From Winogradskyella flava (lineage in GTDB: Bacteria; Bacteroidota; Bacteroidia; Flavobacteriales; Flavobacteriaceae), in the NCBI RefSeq assembly GCF_014243395.1, contig NZ_JACLCP010000005.1, positions 1 through 64,000 of the forward strand: a stretch of 64,000 nt of DNA. The letters run 5' to 3'. Made by a program: the position numbers and the translations under genes. Below are positions 37,310 through 47,253 of the stretch, in pieces. The notes below the pieces were generated by a model. The model did not search any database and had not been told where the DNA came from. It saw only the letters and a program-made list of their open reading frames with translations. Numbering within the stretch: the first letter of the stretch is position 1; every line of letters begins with the position of its first letter.

Positions 37310-37846
37310 TTAGATGGGCTTTTTTAATTTTGAAAACACATCCCAAATCACCACGCCGCAACTCACCGAAATATTTAAGGAATGCTTTGTGCCATATTGA
37401 GGAATTTCAATAACCATGTTACTCGCATCAACAACATCTTGAGCAACACCTTTCACTTCATTGCCAAAAACAAAGGCATATTTGGTATTGGATTGAGGTT
37501 TAAAATCATTGAGTATCTTAGAATTTGTAGCTTGTTCGATGGAGCAGATTTGCACATGTTCTGCTTTAAGTGTGTTGATGACATTTAGTGTGTTTTCATG
37601 ATACTCCCAATCCACTGTTTCAGTGCTGCCCAATGCTGTTTTCCTTATATCATTATGTGGTGGTTGGGCTGTTATTCCGCAGAGATAAATCTTTTCAATT
37701 AAAAAAGCATCGCTAGTTCTAAAAACCGAGCCAATATTATTTAGACTTCTAATATTGTCTAGAATAATAATGATTGGTGACTTCTCAGCTTGTTTAAATT
37801 CTGAAACATTTAGACGGTCTAATTCTTCGTTTTTTAGTTTTCGCAT
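37310..37846 (-). CDS. RNA 2'-O-methyltransferase (TrmH/SpoU family)
   Basis: The 178-aa SPOUT protein shows motif 1 LDNIRSLNNIGSVFRTSDAF (about 28-50), motif 2 YAFVFGNEVKGV (about 125) and motif 3 IEIPQYGTKHSLNISVSCGVVIWD (about 148). These are typical of TrmH-type 2'-O-methyltransferases acting on tRNA or rRNA; the target nucleotide is not clear. It is divergent from mutS with about 110 bp between starts. Confidence 0.92.
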   Translation of the reverse strand: MRKLKNEELDRLNVSEFKQAEKSPIIIILDNIRSLNNIGSVFRTSDAFLIEKIYLCGITAQPPHNDIRKTALGSTETVDWEYHENTLNVINTLKAEHVQICSIEQATNSKILNDFKPQSNTKYAFVFGNEVKGVAQDVVDASNMVIEIPQYGTKHSLNISVSCGVVIWDVFSKLKKPI

Positions 37847-37956
37847 GTTGAAATCTCTATCTTTTTGTAGATAACTTATTCTGTTTTCCTTTTATAAAAC
37901 AAGGCTATTTGGCTAAATTAGCACACTTACATTTTCAACAAAAATACATAAATCCC

Positions 37957-40569
37957 TTGGCTAAAAAGGCAAAAAAAGAAACACCACTAATGAAGCAATA
38001 CAATGCCATAAAGGCAAAGTATCCTGATGCTTTGCTGTTGTTTAGAGTAGGTGATTTCTATGAGACCTTTGGTAGTGATGCGATTAAAGCATCCAAGATT
38101 TTGGATATTATTTTGACCAAACGTGGTGCTGGAAGCGAAAGTGAAACTGAGCTTGCTGGTTTTCCTCACCATTCATTAAATACGTATTTGCCTAAGTTAG
38201 TAAGGGCTGGTGAGCGCGTTGCCATTTGTGATCAGTTAGAAGATCCAAAACAGACTAAGACCATCGTAAAGCGAGGTGTAACAGAATTAGTCACACCTGG
38301 TGTAGCGTTAAATGATGATATTCTACATTCAAAATCCAACAACTTTCTGTGTGCTGTGCATTTTGATAAAAGATATATAGGTATTTCATTCTTAGATATT
38401 TCTACGGGTGAATTTTTAACCTCTCAAGGTAATGCTGAGTATATTGATAAATTACTTCAGAATTTTAATCCAAGTGAAGTTTTAATTTCTAAACAATACC
38501 GCAAAGAATTTACAGAAACTTTTGGAAATGATTTTCATACATTTTATTTGGAAGACTGGGTGTTTCAAGCAGACTATGCAAACGAAACACTGACTAAACA
38601 TTTTAATACTAAAACCTTGAAAGGTTTTGGAATTGAAGATTTATACGAAGGGATTATTGCGTCTGGTGTAGTATTGCACTATTTGAGTGAAACGCGTCAT
38701 AATAGGCTAGAACATATAGCCACAATTTCAAGAATCGCTACAGATGATTATGTGTGGATGGATAAATTTACCATCCGAAATTTGGAACTATACCATTCTG
38801 TCAACGCTAATGCTGTCACCTTAATAAATGTAATTGACAAGACAATTTCTGCGATGGGAGGACGGACATTAAAGCGTTGGTTAGCCTTACCATTAAAACA
38901 AGCAGATAAGATAAAACAACGTCATGAGGTTGTTCAGTATTTATTAGATAATGAAGCTGTTCTTCAAAAGATTCAAGGTCAAATAAAGCATATTGGTGAT
39001 ATTGAACGTCTAATTTCTAAGATTGCTACAACAAAGGTAAGTCCAAGAGAGGTCATTCAGCTTAAAAACTCTTTAGAGGCCATTGCACCTATAAAATCCA
39101 TGGCCGAAGCTTGTAACAATGGGGCTTTAATAGTATTAGGTGAGCATCTTAATAATTGTGACTTGCTAAGAGAGAAAATAAAGCAGACCTTGAATGAAGA
39201 GGCGCCAGTTAACGTCCTTAAAGGAAGTGCCATTGCTGCAGGCTTCTCTCAAGAATTGGACGAACTTAGAGGATTATCAAAATCTGGTAAAGATTACTTG
39301 GATGCAATGTTGCAGCGCGAAAGTGAGCGCACAGGTATTACATCGCTTAAAATTGCTTCAAATAATGTATTTGGCTATTACATTGAAGTCCGTAATTCTC
39401 ATAAAGATAAAGTTCCAGAAGAGTGGATCAGAAAGCAAACTTTGGTTAATGCAGAACGATATATAACTGAAGAGTTAAAAGAATATGAAGCTAAAATCTT
39501 TGGAGCTGAAGAACGTATTTTAGCTATTGAGCAACAATTGTTTTCTGAATTAGTACTTTGGATGCATCAGTTTATCATCCAAGTGCAACAGAATGCCCAA
39601 CTCATTGGGCAATTAGATTGCCTCTGTGGTTTTGCGAGTTTAGCAAAAACGAATAAGTATAACTATCCACAAATTGATGGTAGCTGTGATTTGGAAATTA
39701 AAGATGGCCGTCATCCTGTTATCGAAAAGCAATTGCCGCTAGGTGAATCGTATATTGCTAACGACGTATATCTTGATAGGGAATCTCAGCAAATCATTAT
39801 GATTACCGGTCCTAATATGTCTGGTAAATCTGCTATTTTAAGGCAAACCGCTTTAATAGTGCTACTTGCTCAAATTGGTAGTTTTGTCCCTGCAAAAGAA
39901 GCTAGAATTGGTCTGGTCGATAAGATTTTCACTCGTGTTGGAGCAAGTGATAATATTTCAATGGGCGAATCTACATTTATGGTAGAAATGAATGAAACTG
40001 CATCGATTCTTAATAATATTTCGGAGCGTAGTTTAGTGCTTTTGGACGAAATTGGAAGAGGTACAAGCACTTACGATGGTATTTCTATTGCTTGGGCAAT
40101 CAGTGAATACTTGCATGAGCATCCTGCGAGACCAAAGACACTTTTTGCAACGCATTATCATGAGCTTAATGAGATGGCTGAAACTTTTTCACGAATTAAA
40201 AATTTCAACGTATTTGTTAAGGAATTAAAAGACAATGTCCTTTTTGTTCGTAAACTAGTTGAAGGGGGCAGTGAGCACAGTTTTGGAATTCACGTTGCAA
40301 AGATGGCAGGAATGCCACAACAAGTTATTAGACGCGCAAACAAAATACTTTCAAAACTGGAGAAATCTCATTCTAGTGAAGAACTCACAGATAAAGTAAA
40401 ATCGTTAAAAGATGATATGCAATTGAGCTTCTTTAATTTAGATGATCCTTTGCTAGAAGAGATAAAAGATGAGATCCTGCATACAGATATTGACACTTTG
40501 ACACCAGTTGAAGCGCTTATGAAATTGAACGAAATAAAGCGAATGTTGGTCAAGAAAAAACAGGCCTGA
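37957..40569 (+). CDS. mutS: DNA mismatch repair protein MutS
   Basis: The ~870-aa protein has the mismatch-recognition motif GDFYETFG (F34-Y35-E36), the connector, core and clamp domains, and the ATPase with Walker [10 protein letters not shown] (K624). Walker B is [16 protein letters not shown] and a helical C-terminus follows. No ATG is available upstream of residue M12 in a sensible place. I take the TTG at 37957 as start because it gives the usual Flavobacteria N-terminus [16 protein letters not shown]; the frame also allows TTG 37909 and ATG 37990. Two tRNA genes follow. Confidence 0.93.
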   Translation: MAKKAKKETPLMKQYNAIKAKYPDALLLFRVGDFYETFGSDAIKASKILDIILTKRGAGSESETELAGFPHHSLNTYLPKLVRAGERVAICDQLEDPKQTKTIVKRGVTELVTPGVALNDDILHSKSNNFLCAVHFDKRYIGISFLDISTGEFLTSQGNAEYIDKLLQNFNPSEVLISKQYRKEFTETFGNDFHTFYLEDWVFQADYANETLTKHFNTKTLKGFGIEDLYEGIIASGVVLHYLSETRHNRLEHIATISRIATDDYVWMDKFTIRNLELYHSVNANAVTLINVIDKTISAMGGRTLKRWLALPLKQADKIKQRHEVVQYLLDNEAVLQKIQGQIKHIGDIERLISKIATTKVSPREVIQLKNSLEAIAPIKSMAEACNNGALIVLGEHLNNCDLLREKIKQTLNEEAPVNVLKGSAIAAGFSQELDELRGLSKSGKDYLDAMLQRESERTGITSLKIASNNVFGYYIEVRNSHKDKVPEEWIRKQTLVNAERYITEELKEYEAKIFGAEERILAIEQQLFSELVLWMHQFIIQVQQNAQLIGQLDCLCGFASLAKTNKYNYPQIDGSCDLEIKDGRHPVIEKQLPLGESYIANDVYLDRESQQIIMITGPNMSGKSAILRQTALIVLLAQIGSFVPAKEARIGLVDKIFTRVGASDNISMGESTFMVEMNETASILNNISERSLVLLDEIGRGTSTYDGISIAWAISEYLHEHPARPKTLFATHYHELNEMAETFSRIKNFNVFVKELKDNVLFVRKLVEGGSEHSFGIHVAKMAGMPQQVIRRANKILSKLEKSHSSEELTDKVKSLKDDMQLSFFNLDDPLLEEIKDEILHTDIDTLTPVEALMKLNEIKRMLVKKKQA

Positions 40570-40597
40570 TAACTACTTAATTTATTTTAAAAAAGTC

Positions 40598-40627
40598 TTT
40601 GCATTTATAAGAAATAGTTTAAATTTG
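40598..40627 (+). promoter_or_regulatory. Promoter of the tRNA pair
   Basis: TTTG at 40598-40601, an 18-bp spacer and TAAATTTG at 40620-40627 match the Bacteroidota sigma consensus. It lies about 40 bp before tRNA-Gly. Confidence 0.7.
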
Positions 40628-40665
40628 CATCCGCTTTTATAGCGAAAAGTTCTTTAAAAAACTAC

Positions 40666-40737
40666 GCGAAAGTAGCTCAGGGGTAGAGCATCACCTTGCC
40701 AAGGTGAGGGTCGCGGGTTCAAATCCCGTCTTTCGCT
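40666..40737 (+). tRNA. tRNA-Gly (GCC)
   Basis: The acceptor stem gcgaaag pairs perfectly with ctttcgc. D-arm tagctcag..., anticodon arm tcacc-ttGCCaa-ggtga and T-arm cgggttcaaatcccg are all present. Anticodon GCC reads GGC/GGU. The CCA is not encoded. Confidence 0.95.
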
Positions 40738-40780
40738 CTATACAATATATACTAATTAAGTTGCAGTCTGCAACTTGGAT

Positions 40781-40864
40781 GCTGAAGTGGTGGAATTGGT
40801 AGACACGTTGGACTTAAAATCCAATGACCATTAGGTCGTGCGGGTTCAAGTCCCGCCTTCAGTA
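40781..40864 (+). tRNA. tRNA-Leu (UAA)
   Basis: The acceptor stem gctgaag pairs with cttcagt (one G-U). The anticodon arm ttgga-ctTAAaa-tccaa, a long variable arm typical of tRNA-Leu, and T-arm cgggttcaagtcccg are visible. Anticodon UAA. The CCA is not encoded. It lies 43 bp after tRNA-Gly, probably on the same transcript. Confidence 0.93.
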
Positions 40865-40875
40865 CAGATGAAAAG

Positions 40876-40902
40876 CCGAAACGAAAGTTTCGGTTTTTTT
40901 TA
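40876..40902 (+). terminator. Intrinsic terminator after the tRNA pair
   Basis: Arms ccgaaac (40876-40882) and gtttcgg (40887-40893) with loop gaaa are followed by a run of T residues. Confidence 0.9.
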
Positions 40903-40993
40903 TTCTTTGTTTTTCTGTGTAATTGCCCCTACAAAGATTAAATTGAACACTACAATTCTTCTTAAGTCCTTTTATTTATCTATCTTAGTGACT

Positions 40994-41014
40994 TAACATA
41001 GGGATACTATGTTA
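40994..41014. promoter_or_regulatory. Palindrome upstream of the PUL regulator gene
   Basis: Arms taacatag (40994-41001) and ctatgtta (41007-41014) form an 8-bp perfect inverted repeat with a 5-bp centre, ending 34 bp before the regulator ATG. It could be an operator; no consensus promoter is clear here. Confidence 0.4.
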
Positions 41015-41048
41015 TAAAACACTGTTTCGGTATTTACTTAAAACAAGT

Positions 41049-43853
41049 ATGGTGCAAAGAACTTTATATTTCATGTTTTTTTTGTTTGCCAGTATTGTCT
41101 ATTCGCAAGAAATACCTCCTATTGAGATTTTTACGCCACAAGATTATGGAGCTGAAGATCAGAATTGGGCTATAACGCAATCCGAGAATAATTTTATTTA
41201 CGTAGCTAATAATTTAGGACTTTTAGAATATAATGGAGCTACTTGGCAGCTTTATAAATCACCCAATAATGATATTTTGAGATCGGTTCGGAGTGCTGGA
41301 AATAAAGTGTATTCGGGTGGTTATATGGATTTTGGCTATTGGATGAAAGACCAATATGGTAAGCTTATCTATCAATCATTATCTACAAATCGAGAGTTTA
41401 AAATTAAAGAAGACGAGCAGTTTTGGGGAATTATTGACATAGATGGTTTTGTGCTTTTCCAGTCCTTTGAAACCATATATATCTATGATATAACTAATGA
41501 CAGCTTTAAGCTGATTCATTCCGATGATAGAATCAATAAGATTTTCAAGGTCAATGAGTCCATTTATTTTCAAAAAGCCAATATTGGTCTATTCAAAATA
41601 GTAAATGGTAAAGAGCAGCTCATTTCCTCAGTATTAGAGTTAAAAGACAATGAAATAATAAATATATACGCTGTTGACGATGGTTTGTTGTTACAGACTA
41701 AAGAGAATGGTATTTATAAGTACAATGAGCAATTGGTCAAAAAATGGAACACAAGTGCCAATAAAATACTATCAGAAGTTAGCGTCTATAGTGCCAAAAA
41801 ATTAAGTGATGGTAGTTTTATTTTAGGCACTATATCCAACGGAATAGTTCGTCTTAGTAGTTCTGGGGATGTCATAACACGTATTGATCAGTCTTATGGA
41901 TTAAGTAATAACACAGTGCTTAGTATCGAGGAAGACAACTACGGCAATGTATGGCTTGGCTTGGACAATGGAATCAATGTTTTAAATCTATCTTCTCCAT
42001 TCAAAGTATATGTTGATAAGCAGGGTATTTTAGGTACGATTTATTGTTCAGCAAAGAATAATGGTTATCTATATTTAGGGACCAATCAAGGTCTTTTTTA
42101 TAAACGTTTTGATGCGGATTCAAAATTTAAGTTTATTCCCTCTACGGAAGGACAAGTTTGGGTGCTGACTGTTGTTGATGGCATACTTTTGTGTGGTCAT
42201 GACAGTGGTACATTTACCGTAGGTAATGATAATACGGCTGATTTTTTGTCTTTTGAGAAAGGAACTTGGACTATTAAACCAATAAGCAGCGATATGCTTT
42301 TGCAAGGAACCTACAAAGGTTTAAGTATTTTGGAAAAGAAGAATGGCAGTTGGAAATACAGGAATAAAATAGATGGGTTTAATATCTCGTCGAGATATGT
42401 TGAGCTTTCAAATAATAACGATATTTTAGTTAGCCATGAGTATAAGGGCGTATATAGAATACTTACAGATAGTAATTATAGAGAAGTAAGTAGTTATGAG
42501 AAGTTAAATGTTAGTCAAGGTGCTAAATCAGGTTTACTAAAATATAATGGGAATGTCTTTTATATTTATGAAGATGGATTTTATAAATACGATATAGGTA
42601 CTCAGGGTTTTCAAAAAGATAGCCTATTAAGTGCGGCTTTTCCAAAACAGGATTATCTGTCAGGCAAACTAGTCATCGATAGTCAGAAAAATAGGTTATG
42701 GGGCTTTACAAAAGATAGAGTAATTTTCATAGAACCAGGAGAGTTATCCAGCTTACCAGATATAAGCTCTATTCCGATTTCTAGCGAAATTCGAAAAAGT
42801 AAGCCAGGATATGAAAACATACTGCATATTACAAAAGATGAATATTTAATCGGATCGACAGAAGGTTACGTCATAATTAACCTTGATAAGTTAAAAGAGG
42901 AGCCTAAAGAGATAGTCTTAAATGGTATAGAGTATAGTTCTAGACATGACAATTTTTCCCAATTAAGCTTATCTGAATCATCACAACGCATTGAGCTCAA
43001 CTATAAAAGGAATAGTTTAAAGTTTAGTTATAGCATAACGGATTTCGATAAAATGTCCTTGTCAGAATATCAATATAGGCTTAAAGGTATATATGATAAT
43101 TGGAGTAAATGGTCAACAAATTCATCAGTTGCTTTTGAAAATTTACCACATGGTGAATATCAGCTTGAGGTGCGAGGAAGAACTTCCGGTGTCATCACAA
43201 AGAATAGGATTGAATATTCATTTATAATACAAAAACCTTGGTATTTGAAGCCACTGGCTATAATGGCTTATATTGTTTTAGTATTGATGCTTATATCATT
43301 AATTCAAGTTCTTAATAAAAGACATTATAAAAGACAGAAACAGAAACTTATTGAAAATAAAGAGCGAGAGCTCGAGTTAGAGCAACTTGAAAGTCAAAAG
43401 CAAATAATCCAATTCAAGAATGAAAATCTTCAAATGGATATTGAAAACAAAAATAGGGAGTTGGGAACTGCAACCATGAATTTGGTTAAGCGTAATGAAT
43501 TACTTAATGACATTAAAGTGGAGTTAACTAAGGCTAAAACCATTGATGATACTAAGAATGTAATACGACTTATAAATAGAAACCTTAATAATACAAGTGA
43601 TTGGAAATTATTTGAAGAAGCGTTTAACAACGTAGATAAGGACTTCATGAGGCGTGTCAAATCATTACACCCTGCGATTACCCCAAACGATTTAAGATTG
43701 TGTGCATATCTTCGATTAAATTTATCTTCAAAAGAAATAGCACCATTATTAAATATTTCCCACAAAAGCGTTGAAGTTAAGCGATATCGATTGCGCAAAA
43801 AGATGGGATTGGATCACGAGCAAAGCCTTACGGATTATATTTTAGAGCTATAA
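41049..43853 (+). CDS. Membrane sensor-regulator: beta-propeller, Y_Y_Y and LuxR-type HTH
   Basis: The 934-aa protein has a signal peptide (cleavage near VYSQ, residue 20) and two-component-regulator propeller repeats over about 30-630 (patterns such as YGNVWLGLDNGINVLNL). A Y_Y_Y domain follows (about 650-730; YQYRLKGIYDNWSKW), then a transmembrane helix (about 738-760), a coiled coil and a C-terminal LuxR-type HTH (about 872-934; LSSKEIAPLLNISHKSVEVKRYRLRKK). It lacks a kinase or receiver domain, so it looks like a one-component periplasmic sensor with a cytoplasmic DNA-binding end. It precedes the SusC/SusD genes and is the likely PUL regulator. Confidence 0.88.
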   Translation: MVQRTLYFMFFLFASIVYSQEIPPIEIFTPQDYGAEDQNWAITQSENNFIYVANNLGLLEYNGATWQLYKSPNNDILRSVRSAGNKVYSGGYMDFGYWMKDQYGKLIYQSLSTNREFKIKEDEQFWGIIDIDGFVLFQSFETIYIYDITNDSFKLIHSDDRINKIFKVNESIYFQKANIGLFKIVNGKEQLISSVLELKDNEIINIYAVDDGLLLQTKENGIYKYNEQLVKKWNTSANKILSEVSVYSAKKLSDGSFILGTISNGIVRLSSSGDVITRIDQSYGLSNNTVLSIEEDNYGNVWLGLDNGINVLNLSSPFKVYVDKQGILGTIYCSAKNNGYLYLGTNQGLFYKRFDADSKFKFIPSTEGQVWVLTVVDGILLCGHDSGTFTVGNDNTADFLSFEKGTWTIKPISSDMLLQGTYKGLSILEKKNGSWKYRNKIDGFNISSRYVELSNNNDILVSHEYKGVYRILTDSNYREVSSYEKLNVSQGAKSGLLKYNGNVFYIYEDGFYKYDIGTQGFQKDSLLSAAFPKQDYLSGKLVIDSQKNRLWGFTKDRVIFIEPGELSSLPDISSIPISSEIRKSKPGYENILHITKDEYLIGSTEGYVIINLDKLKEEPKEIVLNGIEYSSRHDNFSQLSLSESSQRIELNYKRNSLKFSYSITDFDKMSLSEYQYRLKGIYDNWSKWSTNSSVAFENLPHGEYQLEVRGRTSGVITKNRIEYSFIIQKPWYLKPLAIMAYIVLVLMLISLIQVLNKRHYKRQKQKLIENKERELELEQLESQKQIIQFKNENLQMDIENKNRELGTATMNLVKRNELLNDIKVELTKAKTIDDTKNVIRLINRNLNNTSDWKLFEEAFNNVDKDFMRRVKSLHPAITPNDLRLCAYLRLNLSSKEIAPLLNISHKSVEVKRYRLRKKMGLDHEQSLTDYILEL

Positions 43854-43877
43854 CTCCCATACAGCTTCTATTTTTGG

Positions 43878-43921
43878 CTATACATTACCTATACATTAAC
43901 AATTTTTTGTCTAATTGTTAA
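43878..43921. promoter_or_regulatory. Repeat cluster upstream of susC
   Basis: Two direct repeats of ctatacatta (43878-43887 and 43889-43898) are spaced 11 bp apart, one helical turn. They run into a 9-bp inverted repeat ttaacaatt (43896-43904) / aattgttaa (43913-43921). The 11-mer caattttttgt also occurs twice (43900-43910, 43930-43940). The cluster is a candidate binding site for the PUL regulator. Confidence 0.45.
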
Positions 43922-43993
43922 ATTAATATCAATTTTTTGTTAATCAAAGAAATGCTCATTTTAAAGGACTTTAAGTGGTGTTTTGGTAATAAA

Positions 43994-44021
43994 TTGATCT
44001 TTTTTTTGCATTGTATATTTT
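43994..44021 (+). promoter_or_regulatory. Candidate susC promoter
   Basis: TTG at 43994-43996, a 17-bp spacer and TATATTTT at 44014-44021 match TTG-N17-TAnnTTTG with one mismatch in the -7 box. It lies about 70 bp before the susC ATG at 44090. Confidence 0.3.
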
Positions 44022-44089
44022 ATGTATAGTGCAATTTTGCGAATTCCGCAATTTTTTATATTAAGTTGCATTAACTAACGTAGCTAATT

Positions 44090-47000
44090 ATGAAAATCAA
44101 TTTTTTTACACTCTTTGCTGTATTTTTTTCCATGGCAGTGTTTGGTCAAACTGTGGATGTAACGGGTACAGTTATAGAGGCATCTTCGGGTCAACCACTT
44201 CCTGGCGTAAATGTTTTATTAAAAAACACTGCGAAAGGGACATCAACAGATTTTGACGGGAATTTCAAACTTAACGAGGTGCCCATCAATTCTGTTATCG
44301 TAATCTCATATATAGGTTTTATAACCCAAGAGATTACAATTAAGAGTTCAGAACCAATTAACGTATCGCTTCAAGAGGATGCAGAATCATTAAGCGAAAT
44401 AGTGGTTATTGGGTATGGAACTCAAAAGAAAAAAGAATCAACAGGAGCGGTATCTGTTCTGGATACAGAAGCCATCGAAAAATTAAATCCTCAGCGTGTT
44501 GAGCAAGCTTTACAAGGACAAATAGCGGGTGTCAATGTAACATCTACATCTGGTTCTCCCGGTGCTGGAGCGAACATAAGGATAAGAGGTGTGTCTACAA
44601 ATGGAGATAGTAGGCCGTTAATTTTGGTAGATGGTAATGTCATCGAGGATTTGTCAGTATTGAACCCTAACGATATAAAATCTATAAATGTTTTAAAAGA
44701 TGCGACTGCTGGTATTTACGGTGTAAGGGGGGCAAATGGTGTGGTATTAATTACAACAAAAACCGGTAGAAAGGCATCAGAGCTCAAATATAGTGTTGAT
44801 GTGTATTCTGGATTTCAAACCACATCGCAAAAAATAGATGTCTTAGGTCCTAGAGATTATGCTATATATGTAAACGATGCTTTAGGTGAAACTGTATTTT
44901 TTGAGTACCCTCAAACTGGAACGGACTGGCAAGATGAGGTATTCCAAACCGCAGCGATTTCAGATATTAATTTTAGTGTCAGTGGGGGTGGCGAAAAGTC
45001 GGCATATAGTTTTGGTGTTTCTAATTTAGACCAAGATGGTATTGTAGGTGCGGGCAAATCCAATTATAGACGTTCAACCGCAAGATTTTCTTATCAATAT
45101 GATATTCTGGATAATTTGAAGCTTTCGTCTACAGGGATTTATACTAATTCTAAGAAGAACAATCTTGGAGAAAATGGTATAGGGGCTCCTTTATACAATG
45201 CCGTTAATATAAATCCAAATCTTGCAATATTTGATATAGATGGTAATTTTACTTCACCAACTAGTGTTGACGCTATAGAGATAGTGAATCCACTGGCTCA
45301 AATAGCAAATACTCATAATATTACAACCATAGATAGATATAGTGCTACCTTAGGTTTGGATTATACATTTTTTGAAAAGTTTACCGTAAGTTCAAAACTT
45401 CAAATTAATTATGCTAATGTTTTGGACGATATTTTTAGACCAGTAATTGATTTTGGTAATAATTTTAGCAAATCAGGAAGTGTTCGTCCTGTTTCGATAG
45501 AGACGGACGATAATGGTCAATTTGTTAGTTCTAGTGGTGGTAATGAAATTGTAGATAATAGTGCCTTTTTTACGGATTATACGTTTGATGGTTATATCAC
45601 TTACGAAGATACGTTCAATGAAGATCATAACCTAACAGTGCTTCTGGGTGGTTCTGCATTTAGAACAAGAGGACGATTTTATGGTCAAACAGGATTTGTT
45701 TTGGCGAATGACAGTAACTCTGTTGATGATGCTTTTGCCGATGGGTCAGTTGCAAATAAAATAGATCCGGTCACTGGAAGACTTGTACCACGTTTTAGAG
45801 AAGATCAATTAGAAAATGGAGCTGATATGTTCGATGTAAGGCTTCAGTCTTTCTTTACTAGAGTACAATACAATTATAAAGGGAAATATCTCTTTTCTGC
45901 CGTGTTGCGTCGAGATGGATCATCTAGATTTGGGCCTAATAATAAATTTGGATACTTCCCTTCTGGTTCTATAGGGTGGAATGTTTCAGATGAAGATTTT
46001 TTAAGTAATAGCAATACAATTAACTTTTTGAAACTTAGAGCAAGTTATGGTATCATAGGAAATGATAGGATTCCGGATTTCCGGTTTATTACACTTTTGG
46101 ACAACGAAGGTTCAGTTGCGCCAGGAAATGCTATTACACAGACGGACATTCTTTTGGGTGTCGCACCTGGAGTTCCTGGAAACCCCAACTTAAAATGGGA
46201 AGAGCAAGAAACACTCAATGTTGGCTTCGATGCTAGGTTTTTCGACAATAAAGTTAGTCTTACAGTAGATGCATTTAGAAAGCAGACCAATGATTTATTG
46301 TTTGACCCTCAAGCATCTGGTTTAATTAATACGAGTTTGAGTCCAACGGTCTTTCCTACAATCAATGCTGGAACTGTAGTGAACAAGGGTATTGAGTTTA
46401 GTATTGCTTATAACAATAGCTTTTCAGAAGATATTGACTTTAATATAGGTTTTAATTTAACGACTTTGGAGAACGAAGTCACTTCTGTTAACGGAAATAT
46501 TCCACCAACAACTGGTGAGTTTGGCGTGGGGATAAATCAAATAAATATATCTCGTATGGTTCCAGGTTTTTCTTTGGGTCATTATTTTGGGTATGAAACT
46601 AACGGTGTATATCAGACGCAAGCAGAGATAGATGCATTAAATGCAAATGCAGCAGATAATGACGGCGTTTTTCATACGGGTGCTGAAGTTGGAGATTTAA
46701 AATTTGTAGATCGCAATGGAAATGGGTATATAGATGAAGACGATAGAACAGTTATTGGAGAACCTATCCCAGATGTTACAATGGGTTTCAATATAGGTTT
46801 CAGATATAAGAATATAGATTTTAGTGCTAATGCCTTTGCTTCAATTGGTAACGATATGGTAAGGGATTATGAGCGTAAAATTCCAACAGCAAATATAGGA
46901 ACGTTTGCATTGGATAGATGGCAGGGAACAGGGACAAGTAATTCCACACCTAGCTTTGCCAACGGTTCTGTCAGTACAAATACGTTTTCTGACTTTTATG

Positions 47001-47248
47001 TAGAAGATGCTTCTTTTCTACGTTTACAAAATGTACAAATTGGATTAACTTTTGGAGAAAAAACAGTATCCTCTCTAGGAGTTGATAAGCTGAGAATATA
47101 CCTTTCAGGTAATAATTTATTTACTATTACGGATTATTCTGGCTATGATCCAAGTGCAAGTACAGGAAGTCCTCTTGCAGGAACGATAGATAAAGGATTC
47201 TATCCTGTTGCCAAGTCTTATTTAGTAGGTGTTAACTTAAACTTTTAA
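44090..47248 (+). CDS. susC: SusC/RagA-family TonB-linked outer-membrane transporter
   Basis: The 1052-aa protein has a signal peptide (cleavage near VFGQ), an N-terminal carboxypeptidase-regulatory domain (about 22-105; GTVIEASSGQPLPGVNVLL) and a TonB-box-like region with the family motif VVIGYG. The plug domain contains RGVSTNGDSRPLILVDGNVI and the barrel ends YLVGVNLNF with terminal Phe. SusC imports oligosaccharides bound by SusD, using TonB energy. susD follows after 5 bp. Confidence 0.96.
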   Translation: MKINFFTLFAVFFSMAVFGQTVDVTGTVIEASSGQPLPGVNVLLKNTAKGTSTDFDGNFKLNEVPINSVIVISYIGFITQEITIKSSEPINVSLQEDAESLSEIVVIGYGTQKKKESTGAVSVLDTEAIEKLNPQRVEQALQGQIAGVNVTSTSGSPGAGANIRIRGVSTNGDSRPLILVDGNVIEDLSVLNPNDIKSINVLKDATAGIYGVRGANGVVLITTKTGRKASELKYSVDVYSGFQTTSQKIDVLGPRDYAIYVNDALGETVFFEYPQTGTDWQDEVFQTAAISDINFSVSGGGEKSAYSFGVSNLDQDGIVGAGKSNYRRSTARFSYQYDILDNLKLSSTGIYTNSKKNNLGENGIGAPLYNAVNINPNLAIFDIDGNFTSPTSVDAIEIVNPLAQIANTHNITTIDRYSATLGLDYTFFEKFTVSSKLQINYANVLDDIFRPVIDFGNNFSKSGSVRPVSIETDDNGQFVSSSGGNEIVDNSAFFTDYTFDGYITYEDTFNEDHNLTVLLGGSAFRTRGRFYGQTGFVLANDSNSVDDAFADGSVANKIDPVTGRLVPRFREDQLENGADMFDVRLQSFFTRVQYNYKGKYLFSAVLRRDGSSRFGPNNKFGYFPSGSIGWNVSDEDFLSNSNTINFLKLRASYGIIGNDRIPDFRFITLLDNEGSVAPGNAITQTDILLGVAPGVPGNPNLKWEEQETLNVGFDARFFDNKVSLTVDAFRKQTNDLLFDPQASGLINTSLSPTVFPTINAGTVVNKGIEFSIAYNNSFSEDIDFNIGFNLTTLENEVTSVNGNIPPTTGEFGVGINQINISRMVPGFSLGHYFGYETNGVYQTQAEIDALNANAADNDGVFHTGAEVGDLKFVDRNGNGYIDEDDRTVIGEPIPDVTMGFNIGFRYKNIDFSANAFASIGNDMVRDYERKIPTANIGTFALDRWQGTGTSNSTPSFANGSVSTNTFSDFYVEDASFLRLQNVQIGLTFGEKTVSSLGVDKLRIYLSGNNLFTITDYSGYDPSASTGSPLAGTIDKGFYPVAKSYLVGVNLNF

Positions 47249-47253
47249 AAATT

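Noticed and set aside
43430..43798. 122-codon minus-strand frame inside the PUL regulator gene
   Set aside because: It lies opposite the coiled-coil and HTH coding region, where low-complexity sequence leaves the antisense frame open by chance.
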